The position numbers and the translations under genes were made by a program. Shown here in pieces: positions 17,165-25,052 of a stretch of 39,407 bases of DNA (its first letter is position 1; each line of letters starts with the position of its first letter). This stretch comes from Candidatus Heimdallarchaeota archaeon (GTDB lineage Archaea > Asgardarchaeota > Heimdallarchaeia > Heimdallarchaeales > Heimdallarchaeaceae): contig DAOVER010000027.1 in NCBI GenBank assembly GCA_030668875.1, positions 1-39,407 on the forward strand. The letters run 5' to 3'. The notes beneath the pieces were generated by a model that was not told the DNA's origin, did not search any database, and saw only the letters and a list, made by a program, of their open reading frames with translations.

Positions 17165-17608
17165 TTACTCCCCTATGTCCTCATTCCACAGTTCAGGATG
17201 AAGATTAATGAAATCTTTCATCAATTGCTTACATTCTACATTATTGTAGTTAATAATCTCAACTCCTTGTTGTCGGAGATAATCCTCTGGTCCTTTGAAA
17301 GTAGAGTTTTCACCAATTATGATTTTAGGAATCTTGTAGAGTAAAACTGCTCCACTACACATATTACAAGGAGAAAGAGTAGAATAAAGAATAGATTTCT
17401 TGTAATCAACTGATTTCAACCTTCCAGCATTTTCCAGACAATCCATCTCGGCATGAAGTATTGAACTTCTCTTTTGAACGCGTTTGTTATAACCCCTTCC
17501 TACAATCTGACTATCAATAACGAGAACTGAACCAATTGGAATTCCGCCTTCTTCCAAACCTTTTCTAGCTTCAAGTATAGCTTCTTGCATGAAATCATCA
17601 GCAGACAT
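17165..17608 (-). CDS. Cytosine deaminase of the fungal FCY1 type
   Basis: The protein has 147 residues from ATG 17608. It belongs to the zinc cytidine-deaminase superfamily: LHAEMDCLEN supplies the zinc His52 and proton-shuttle Glu54, and SPCNMCSG supplies Cys81 and Cys84. Unlike TadA, it shares many features with yeast cytosine deaminase, including GGIPIGSVLV, ENAGRL, GENSTFKGPEDYL and the C-terminal WNEDIGE that lines the cytosine pocket. Cytosine (or a related base) to uracil is the probable reaction, for pyrimidine salvage. The frame extends upstream to 17692, but the first 28 residues have no counterpart in the family, so ATG 17608 is preferred. Confidence 0.82.
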   Translation of the reverse strand: MSADDFMQEAILEARKGLEEGGIPIGSVLVIDSQIVGRGYNKRVQKRSSILHAEMDCLENAGRLKSVDYKKSILYSTLSPCNMCSGAVLLYKIPKIIIGENSTFKGPEDYLRQQGVEIINYNNVECKQLMKDFINLHPELWNEDIGE

Positions 17609-17756
17609 GCTTAGAACTATGTTATGATCAATATTTGACTTTATCGATAGAGAAATATAAGAATATTTTGTGTACTTTTTTTGCATATACAATTAACAAA
17701 TACTAACTAACTTAAGAGCAAGAAAAATTTAATACAGATTGAATTAAAACTATAAT

Positions 17757-18737
17757 ATGAGAAAGAGCCTATCTATATCACTTAAAAGTTCTGTAGTGGT
17801 GATTGGGTGGGCTTTAACTCCTGTAATCGGAGAATATTTGATAGATTATAATAGACAGCTATCACCTTATCAATTAGCTTTTTTTAGATATTTCTTAGCA
17901 GCTATTGCTCTTTATTTCATTTTGATTTTCCAGCAGAAAGTAAAGAACAAAGAGATAATTTATTCTCTGAAGAATAAATGGCCAAAATACCTTTTAGTTT
18001 CTGTAATGTCAGCCTTTATGCCAGTTCTACTCTTTCTTGCAGTTGAGAATACTTCAGCTTCTTCAGCTTCATTTCTTCTCAATTCAAATATAGTTTTAAT
18101 ACCAGTTATTGCAATAATATTTCTTAAAGAAAAAATAAGGAGAAATTATGTCATCGGGATTGCTGTCTCAATTATAGGTTTGTTCTTAGTGATTTTTGAC
18201 AATAATCTTTTAGCTTTAGCAGATCTTTCTTTTGATACAATTATGGGGAATCTGCTGGCATTTGGTTCTGGCTTCTTTTGGGCATTATATACTGTGTTCT
18301 TGAAGAAGTTTTTTGCAGATGAAAATCCAATATTAGTAACATTTATTTCCCTTCTTATTGGATCGTTCTATCTAGTATTTTTTGCCTTCGCGATACCACC
18401 TTATGTGAGCATGACACTTAATTTTCTTGGAATAACTCTTGTGTTAATAATTGCAGTGTTATCTACGTCACTCGCTTTTAGTTATTGGTTATCACTGTTG
18501 AAAATACTGCCAACAACTCAAACAGGAATCATTCAAAGCTTTGTTCCTATGACTTCTGTACTGTTATCCCTTATTTTTCTCAACGAATCAATAACTTACA
18601 TTTTCGGTATCGGAGGAGTATTAATCATCATAGGGATTATCATAGTTGAATGGAAAATCAAGGAGCATTTTAAGGGAACTATTGATGATGAACAAGAAAA
18701 AGCATCTGAGAAAGAAGATTTAATAGAAAATGATTAG
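17757..18737 (+). CDS. DMT-superfamily transporter (EamA type)
   Basis: The 326 residues form ten hydrophobic helices as two EamA halves (about 10-140 and 155-300). Typical signatures include LAFFRYFLAA near residue 45, ENTSASSASFL, and IIQSFVPMTSVLLSLIFLNE in the second half. The tail is acidic and cytoplasmic. EamA proteins export or import metabolites such as amino acids; the substrate cannot be told here. A TATA-like AATTTAATAC at 17726-17735 is about 27 bases before the ATG, so it is probably leaderless. It is divergent from the deaminase. Confidence 0.85.
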   Translation: MRKSLSISLKSSVVVIGWALTPVIGEYLIDYNRQLSPYQLAFFRYFLAAIALYFILIFQQKVKNKEIIYSLKNKWPKYLLVSVMSAFMPVLLFLAVENTSASSASFLLNSNIVLIPVIAIIFLKEKIRRNYVIGIAVSIIGLFLVIFDNNLLALADLSFDTIMGNLLAFGSGFFWALYTVFLKKFFADENPILVTFISLLIGSFYLVFFAFAIPPYVSMTLNFLGITLVLIIAVLSTSLAFSYWLSLLKILPTTQTGIIQSFVPMTSVLLSLIFLNESITYIFGIGGVLIIIGIIIVEWKIKEHFKGTIDDEQEKASEKEDLIEND

Positions 18738-18793
18738 TTGTTAGAGAGAAACCTTTTTTTGTTTCTTTGTACTATTTTATTTCAGTGAGTTGT

Positions 18794-19570
18794 ATGAAAA
18801 AACATGAAGAAAATATATGTTTACATAAAGATGACTTCTTAGTTGTGCAAACAAAAGAAATTGAGTTCAATAAGCCTATAGTCTTTGTGACGTTTCCTAG
18901 TCCAGGAATTGTTGGACCGATTATTGCGAGGCAAATGATTGAATCATTAGGATTGAAAGAAATAGGTTTCTTCAAATCTGACACTTTAAGCCCAGTAACA
19001 ATATTTATGAATAATGTTCTCAAGCATCCTTATCTCTTGTACGCCAATGATGAAGGTACCTTACTTCTTATCACGCTTGATTATCCCGTCCCCCATGAAG
19101 CTTACTTAGTTGTAGCAGAAGGTATCAGTGATTTCATTGAAGAACATATAGATGCTCAGCAGATTGTCTGTCTGGATGGCATTCCAGTCAAGCTAAGACC
19201 TGAGAAACCTGTAGTTATAACTGCAGCTGAAAGAAGTGTAGCTGAAGAGCTGAAGAAATATTCGGTTGACCTATATGATCACGGTGTGGTGCTTGGTCTA
19301 TCAGGAGCTTTCATGAGTGAAGCTTTACTAAGAGATATAATTGGTGTTACACTTATGACACCAGCTACTCAAGATTTTCCTGACCCAGAGGCAGCTGTAA
19401 ATCTCATCAATGTAATTAATGACTATTATAAATACTCGATAGATACTGAACCTTTACTCAAAGAAGCTGCTAAGATTAAGGAACAGTTGGCTATGGTAGC
19501 AGAAAAACAGAAATCTATGCCTCAACAAGCTCCTCCTCTACCTAGAAAGAAGAGAGAAGGCTATGTCTAA
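18794..19570 (+). CDS. PAC2-family proteasome assembly chaperone homologue
   Basis: This 258-residue protein has the PAC2 fold signatures: FVTFPSPGIVGPIIARQ near the N-terminus, a central IVCLDGIPV strand, and VVLGLSGAFMSEAL. Archaeal relatives (PbaA/PbaB type) bind the 20S proteasome. A charged helix and a Pro-rich linker lead to a C-terminal REGYV. The penultimate tyrosine recalls the HbYX motif used to dock on the proteasome, but Gly replaces the hydrophobic residue. The frame opens at TTG 18767; ATG 18794 is chosen because the TATA-like CTATTTTATTTC overlaps the earlier codon. It follows the transporter gene by 56 bases and precedes the reductase by 47, possibly on its own promoter. Confidence 0.8.
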   Translation: MKKHEENICLHKDDFLVVQTKEIEFNKPIVFVTFPSPGIVGPIIARQMIESLGLKEIGFFKSDTLSPVTIFMNNVLKHPYLLYANDEGTLLLITLDYPVPHEAYLVVAEGISDFIEEHIDAQQIVCLDGIPVKLRPEKPVVITAAERSVAEELKKYSVDLYDHGVVLGLSGAFMSEALLRDIIGVTLMTPATQDFPDPEAAVNLINVINDYYKYSIDTEPLLKEAAKIKEQLAMVAEKQKSMPQQAPPLPRKKREGYV

Positions 19571-19587
19571 AAAGGTTTGAAGCAAAT

Positions 19588-19594
19588 CTTTATC
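19588..19594 (+). promoter_or_regulatory. TATA-like box of the reductase gene
   Basis: CTTTATC lies about 27 bases before ATG 19618, the spacing of a leaderless archaeal promoter. It separates this gene transcriptionally from the PAC2-family gene. Confidence 0.45.
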
Positions 19595-19617
19595 TTTCCT
19601 TTTCTTTTCTTCTACTT

Positions 19618-20589
19618 ATGAAAAAGAGAATTTTTGTGACACGCGAGATTCCTCAAGTAGGTATTGACATTCTTCAACAACATTATGAAGTAGAAATTTT
19701 TCCCGAAAAACGACCTATAACCAAAGATGAGCTGATCAAAGGTGCAATGGACTGTGATGGGCTTCTCCCTTTGCTCACAGATAAAGTTGATATTGAAGTA
19801 ATGGATGAAACAGGAATAAAAGCCATAGCAAATTATGCTGTGGGAGTTGACAATATCGACGTAAAAGCAGCTACTCAGCGAAATATCCCAGTCACAAATA
19901 CTCCTGGAGTTCTAACAGACGCAACAGCTGATCTGACTTGGGCACTGTTACTTAGTGTTTCTCGTCGTATTGTGGAAGCAGACAAATACCTTCGAGAAGG
20001 TAATTTTGTTGGTTGGGATTCTATGTTGTATCTTGGTGGTGATTTCGCAGGTAGAACAATAGGCATAATTGGTCTTGGAAGGATAGGTCAAGCTGTAGCA
20101 CGAAGAGCAGCTGGGTTTGACATGAACATCATCTATCATAGCACTTCTTCGCATCCAAAACTCGAAAGTCAATTAGGAATGAAAAGGGTCTCTCTAGAAG
20201 AACTGTTGAAAGAATCAGATTACGTTACTATCCATACACCATACAGTAAGAAGACTCATCATCTTATAGGTAAGAAAGAATTTGAGATTATGAAACCCAC
20301 AGCTTATCTCATTAATACAGCAAGAGGAAAAGTTGTCAATGAAGAAGAACTAGTAGTCGCTCTGGTCACAGGAAAGATTGACGGTGCAGGTCTAGACGTT
20401 TATTATAATGAACCTAAGGTCAACAAGGGGTTGATAGATCTTCCAAATGTTGTATTGCTTCCTCATATAGGCACAGCTAGCCTTTATACAAGATCTAAAA
20501 TGGCTTTGATGGCTGCAGAAAACTTACATGCTGCTTTAAGTGGCGAGAGACCAGAAAACATAGTTAATCCAGAATTATATGATAAATAA
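19618..20589 (+). CDS. gyaR: D-2-hydroxyacid dehydrogenase, glyoxylate/hydroxypyruvate reductase type
   Basis: The 323 residues comprise a D-isomer-specific 2-hydroxyacid dehydrogenase. The NAD(P) site is GIIGLGRIGQAVAR (about 149-162). The catalytic set is Arg in NTARGKVV, Glu in DVYYNEP and His in LLPHIGTAS. NYAVGVDNID and the TPGVLTDATADL loop match glyoxylate/D-glycerate reductases of archaea (GyaR group). The reaction is NAD(P)H-dependent reduction of glyoxylate or hydroxypyruvate. It converges directly on the next gene with no gap. The subfamily substrate is inferred from overall similarity. Confidence 0.85.
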   Translation: MKKRIFVTREIPQVGIDILQQHYEVEIFPEKRPITKDELIKGAMDCDGLLPLLTDKVDIEVMDETGIKAIANYAVGVDNIDVKAATQRNIPVTNTPGVLTDATADLTWALLLSVSRRIVEADKYLREGNFVGWDSMLYLGGDFAGRTIGIIGLGRIGQAVARRAAGFDMNIIYHSTSSHPKLESQLGMKRVSLEELLKESDYVTIHTPYSKKTHHLIGKKEFEIMKPTAYLINTARGKVVNEEELVVALVTGKIDGAGLDVYYNEPKVNKGLIDLPNVVLLPHIGTASLYTRSKMALMAAENLHAALSGERPENIVNPELYDK

Positions 20590-21663
20590 TCATTTGAATA
20601 ATTCGTTTCGATGATACTCTTTTTCATTAATTTTCATTCTTGATAAAGGAAAGTAATAATGGTCTAATCTAGTATCGGGAAATAGACCTACATGCACAAT
20701 CCCTAAGAATTTGTCAGCTACAGTGGCACAAAAAGGGTTCTTTGCTTGAGGATTTGTTCCCATTCCTATTTGTTTAATTTTTACGTCTTCAGTGCTAAGC
20801 ATTCTCTGAAGATGCTCACCTTTTTTTCCCCCTCCGATACAATCAACTAGAGTATTATCTTTAAATGTTAGAGTAAGTAGTTGTGTTATTTCTTCTTGCC
20901 ATCCAGGGAAGATGTTTAAGGTACCATTGATAGAACACTCAGTTTGTCCAAACTCCAATTCCAGTGTAATCTCGCCTGCAGGGAGATTAGAAAACATTCC
21001 AGGTGATGTACAAAAACCTGATTCCCATAACCAATCTACTGGTGTTAAAAATTCAAGCGAAAGATGGCTTCCTGCCACATCAAAGAGTTCAAGTTTTCTG
21101 GCTCCTTGAATTAAACTGAAAAGTTTTGTAGTAACTTTTTCAACTTCTAAAAGATCTACATCTAAAGGTCCACCTGTATAAAAAATATCAGGTGGGACAA
21201 GAGGAGCTGACACATGTCTAATTTTCTTCTCATCAAGAGGGATTCTCAAAGATGGAACATCAGTCAATGAGAATTCTGTCAATGTAATTACCAAATCAGA
21301 TTCTTGTATTTTCTTATTCATAATTTCATCTTTTGGATCTATATAATGTTGATAAGTTGGTTTAATGAGATGTAATTCTATTTTTTCAGGTTTGATTTCT
21401 TTTATAATTTCATAAATTCTCTTAGCTAACAAGTTTCTTTCTACTATTGATTGAAGAACAGTTGTTGGTTTGTTCACAAAATCCTCTATGGTTGGATAAT
21501 CACTGATAATTAGAATTCTTTCCTGCTCCCCAACTCTCCAAGCCTCATCTAACAATCTCTTAACTATAGGTTGGATAGATTCATTGAGGAAGCTCACAAT
21601 AATATCTAATTGAACATGCTGATTTTTACTTAAAAACATTAGTCTAAAGGAAAAAGGGTTCAA
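20590..21663 (-). CDS. M29 aminopeptidase-like protein with altered metal ligands
   Basis: The 357 residues resemble aminopeptidase T (peptidase family M29): NLPAGE (Glu231) matches the first metal ligand, IGMGTNPQA the conserved loop, and GIVHVGLF (His324) another ligand. Two expected ligands differ. The glutamate before the GIGTN loop is Gln298, and the His of the final HxD is Arg332 in RLD. It may therefore bind one metal, act on a different substrate, or be inactive. The N-terminal half has the usual alpha/beta lobe. No signal peptide is present, so it is cytosolic. Met9 at 21639 is an alternative start. Confidence 0.65.
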   Translation of the reverse strand: MNPFSFRLMFLSKNQHVQLDIIVSFLNESIQPIVKRLLDEAWRVGEQERILIISDYPTIEDFVNKPTTVLQSIVERNLLAKRIYEIIKEIKPEKIELHLIKPTYQHYIDPKDEIMNKKIQESDLVITLTEFSLTDVPSLRIPLDEKKIRHVSAPLVPPDIFYTGGPLDVDLLEVEKVTTKLFSLIQGARKLELFDVAGSHLSLEFLTPVDWLWESGFCTSPGMFSNLPAGEITLELEFGQTECSINGTLNIFPGWQEEITQLLTLTFKDNTLVDCIGGGKKGEHLQRMLSTEDVKIKQIGMGTNPQAKNPFCATVADKFLGIVHVGLFPDTRLDHYYFPLSRMKINEKEYHRNELFK

Positions 21664-21818
21664 TGATTCAAATGATGATATCTTAACATCATTTTAGCAA
21701 AAAATTCCCAAGAGATACATTCACCAAAGTCGATGTAAGAAGACTTGTCTTGACACTCTTCTAATAGTTTGACAAAAACTGGTTCGATTATAAAAAAACG
21801 TTACTAAAAAATCACGAT

Positions 21819-22790
21819 CTATTCGTCAAACTCCACTCCACAATTATTACAGAATTGTGTTTTGGTAAATAGTTTAGCTCCACAATTATAACAGAAGCTT
21901 ACACCAGGTTCACTAAGAGCAGCTGTATCAGCTATAGTTTCTTGGGTTTGTGGTTGAGTATAATCAGTATTAGGTGCAAAAATTGGATCTTTAAAACCTG
22001 TTTGTACCTGTATCATTGATGTAGCTGATACTGGCATTTCTTTTATCAAAAGAGCATCTTTACTTAATCTAAAGAAACCTACAATAACACAAGTTAAACC
22101 TCCCAAAGCTGTTACTCCAGCTATGATTAGAGGTACTAAAGAAACAAAAGTTAGAGTAAATGAAAGAGGAACAAATGAAAGATTAAAAACCAGTTGACCA
22201 AAGAAAATCAATCTGCTCTCCTTCTTGGGAAATAATCCCAACTCATGTAAAATTTTGAAAGTTCTGCAAATGAAAAAATAACCAACTGTCATTATGACAG
22301 TAGAAGCTAGATACATGAAAAGGGTGATGAAAATTGTAATTTCAGGGTAAATAAAAAGCACTAACGAACCAATAATAGGAAGTATGATACCTATTATAAG
22401 GAAAATACTTGTACTCTTTGCAACTTGTCCTACTCTTGGATCAATATTGGCCAATGTAGCAAAGTTTGAGCTTAGTAGCAATATTGAAACCAAATATGCT
22501 ATACCTAAGATGAATATGAAAAAACCTGTGAACATTATTATCGTCATCGATGGCAAATACTGAGACATAGTTGCATCAAGGTAATTTACTAAAGCATCAG
22601 GATCGTCTAATACACTTTGAGGAATCTTGAGAAGTTCTAATATCAAATTGTAAATCGACACTCCTACGATAATCGCACATAAAGCGAGAAATATTTGTAT
22701 AAATGCAAGTCTCTTAGCGTTCTTACTAATCTTTACTTTAATTTGATTCATTGGTTGATAATTGTTCGAATAAATACTGTTCTCCTCCAA
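21819..22790 (-). CDS. Membrane protein with FPKKESRL loop and C-terminal zinc ribbon (paralogue 1)
   Basis: This 323-residue protein has about six hydrophobic helices, a conserved cytoplasmic loop after the fourth (FKILHELGLFPKKESRLIF), a linker, and a C-terminal zinc ribbon (CYNCG...FCNNCGVEF). It is homologous to the two tandem genes at 27074 and 28051, which share the loop, an N-terminal P-x-N-x-IK segment and the DALLI...-type end of the membrane part. The start is TTG 22790. A TATA box (ATTTAAATAAAAT, about 22817-22829) places transcription start near 22797, and the homology begins before the alternative ATG at 22751. The function is unknown. Confidence 0.75.
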   Translation of the reverse strand: MEENSIYSNNYQPMNQIKVKISKNAKRLAFIQIFLALCAIIVGVSIYNLILELLKIPQSVLDDPDALVNYLDATMSQYLPSMTIIMFTGFFIFILGIAYLVSILLLSSNFATLANIDPRVGQVAKSTSIFLIIGIILPIIGSLVLFIYPEITIFITLFMYLASTVIMTVGYFFICRTFKILHELGLFPKKESRLIFFGQLVFNLSFVPLSFTLTFVSLVPLIIAGVTALGGLTCVIVGFFRLSKDALLIKEMPVSATSMIQVQTGFKDPIFAPNTDYTQPQTQETIADTAALSEPGVSFCYNCGAKLFTKTQFCNNCGVEFDE

Positions 22791-22878
22791 GTAATTCTCT
22801 GGTTATTTTTTCTATCTATTTTATTTAAATCTAGCTAATCAATGATTACAATAAACTTCTTTTTTCCTCTTTTCTTTT

Positions 22879-22908
22879 TTTCACTTCAAGTGAAACAGAT
22901 TTATTAAA
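22879..22908 (+). promoter_or_regulatory. Palindromic operator candidate next to a TATA box
   Basis: TTTCACTTCAAGTGAAA (22879-22895) is a palindrome with 8-bp arms and a central C. It abuts the TATA-like ATTTATTAAA at 22899-22908 that serves the histidine kinase gene at 22956. A dimeric regulator bound here would touch the BRE/TATA region. Confidence 0.45.
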
Positions 22909-22955
22909 GCAAAGAAATAACTATTCTTATTCAGTATTGATATGGAGTTAAGTCA

Positions 22956-24893
22956 ATGAATGAAAATCATGATTCTTCCAATGAGCCCCTTGAAAATAAG
23001 GTAAAAGATGATGAAACATTAGAATCAGAATCTGAAGACATTTATCACTCAATGTTTAAGAATTCAATTGATGCGATGTTCATAGCTGATACTGAAGGAA
23101 ATATAATAGATGGAAATCAAGCTTTGTTAGATATGTCAGGATACAATAGGGAAGAACTACTCAATATTAATGCAATGGATTTATACAATAGTCCTGAAAC
23201 AAGAAAGCAATTTCTTGAAGATATTATGAGAGCAAAATCAGTTAGAAATTATGAAATAAAGTACAAAAGAAAAGATGGAACTATTACATCAAATCTTCTA
23301 ACAGCTACACAGAGAATTTCTAGGTCAGGCGAATTTTTAGGTTTTCAAGGAATCATTCGTGACGTCACACAACAGAAAATTATGGAAAAAGCCTTAAGGG
23401 AATCTCAGTTTCAGTATCAAATTCTTTTTGAAAATTCCGGATCATCGATGGTAATAGTAGAAGCGGATACGACTGTTGCTTTAATGAATTCTCAGTTTGA
23501 AGAGGTTTCTGGATACTCAAGGGAAGAGGTAGTTGGGCACAGTTTCTTGAAGTACCTACCTGAGAACGAACGAGACAGAATCATTCAATACCATCAAAAG
23601 AGAAGAATCGACCCCTCCTCAGTTCCCAATATTGTAGAAATAAAACTTAGTACAAAAACAGGAAAAGAAAGAAATTTTGTTTATACAGTAGCTCTGATTC
23701 CTGGATCAGATAGAAGTCTTGTAAGTCTCATGGATGTTACAACATTAAAAGAAACAGAAACTGCTCTTCAAGATAGTATTGAAAACTACAAAACCTTAGT
23801 AGGTATTTCTCCAGATGCTATTATAAAAACTGACCTAGATTTAAATGTACTTATGGCAAATCAGCAAACATATACCTTTTTAGGGTTTGAGAAAGAAGAG
23901 GAGTTAATTGGAAAAACCCTTCTTGATTTTATAGGTGAAGATATTACACAAAAAATTGTATCACTTGCTGAGGAAATAAACAGAGAAGGACTTTACTTAA
24001 ATCTTGATTTTGATATGGTAGGTCCAGATGGAGAATTAATTAATTTGAGTGCAAGTATTTCTGTTGTTTATGAGAATGAACAACCTCAAGCATATATTGT
24101 TCAAGTCAGAAATGTCACTAGCTATAAAGAGCTAGAAAATCAACTGACTGAATACACACATAGATTGGAAGAAATGGTGGAAGACAAAGCAGCACAATTG
24201 ATGGATCAGGAACGTGCGGTGATGCTTGGAAGATTAGCAGGGAGTATAGGTCACGACATTAATAATCCTCTTCAGTATGTACTAGGAAATGCAGAACTCC
24301 TAGGAGTATTATTACAAGAGGGTATTCCAGACACAAGTAAATTGATATCACTAAATGAAAGACTGATAGAAGGATGCTATAGAATAGGAGACGTCTCCAA
24401 AAGGCTTAGAAGAGTTTCGAGGAAAGGAGAGTTAACTGTTTTCAATATTTATGATGCACTTGAAACAGCAATTACCATGACTAGAGGTAAATGGAGATAT
24501 AAATGTGAACAGCTTGATCTCAATTATACTGCTCAAAACCCTACAAGTATCAAGGGTGTAGAAAATGATATCTCACACGTTTTTATGAATCTTCTTGTAA
24601 ACTCTTCTCAAGCAATTGATACTAAAGGAAAAATAAAGATAAGTGTCTCCACGGATGAAAATAAAGATAACGTGATATTTGAAGTAGAAGATGATGGAGC
24701 TGGAATGTCTTCTGACATTGTAGATAAAATTGGCAAGGAAAGCTTTACAACAAAACCCTTAGAAGAAGGTACAGGATTAGGATTACTATGGGTGTACGAA
24801 ATTATGGAACAACACTTCAGCAAGATATCATTTGAATCAGATATAAACAAGGGAACAAAATTCAGACTTATTTTTCCTATAGAAAAGGAATAG
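22956..24893 (+). CDS. Soluble PAS-domain histidine kinase
   Basis: The 645 residues contain three PAS domains in a row (about 28-145, 148-268 and 270-395) and a short coiled coil. A HisKA dimerisation domain follows with phosphoacceptor His433 in SIGHDINNP. The C-terminal ATPase shows an N box (FMNLLVNSSQAI), G1 (DDGAGM) and G2 (GTGLGL). No membrane helix is present, so it senses a cytoplasmic signal through PAS ligands or protein contacts. No response regulator is encoded in the window, so it is an orphan kinase. The start ATG lies about 50 bases from the TATA box, and the operator candidate is just upstream. It converges with the next kinase gene. Confidence 0.88.
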   Translation: MNENHDSSNEPLENKVKDDETLESESEDIYHSMFKNSIDAMFIADTEGNIIDGNQALLDMSGYNREELLNINAMDLYNSPETRKQFLEDIMRAKSVRNYEIKYKRKDGTITSNLLTATQRISRSGEFLGFQGIIRDVTQQKIMEKALRESQFQYQILFENSGSSMVIVEADTTVALMNSQFEEVSGYSREEVVGHSFLKYLPENERDRIIQYHQKRRIDPSSVPNIVEIKLSTKTGKERNFVYTVALIPGSDRSLVSLMDVTTLKETETALQDSIENYKTLVGISPDAIIKTDLDLNVLMANQQTYTFLGFEKEEELIGKTLLDFIGEDITQKIVSLAEEINREGLYLNLDFDMVGPDGELINLSASISVVYENEQPQAYIVQVRNVTSYKELENQLTEYTHRLEEMVEDKAAQLMDQERAVMLGRLAGSIGHDINNPLQYVLGNAELLGVLLQEGIPDTSKLISLNERLIEGCYRIGDVSKRLRRVSRKGELTVFNIYDALETAITMTRGKWRYKCEQLDLNYTAQNPTSIKGVENDISHVFMNLLVNSSQAIDTKGKIKISVSTDENKDNVIFEVEDDGAGMSSDIVDKIGKESFTTKPLEEGTGLGLLWVYEIMEQHFSKISFESDINKGTKFRLIFPIEKE

Positions 24894-25052
24894 TCATATC
24901 AAGTATTCTCTTCTCACTTTCTTTTCTCAAACTCTAGTACACCTATTTTTTCAAACATGAAACCTATAATTTTTGTTATTAATGACATAAAACAATTCTT
25001 GATGGCTTAATCTCTTATCTTTAAACCCCTTTTGCATTAAGGAGAAAACAGG

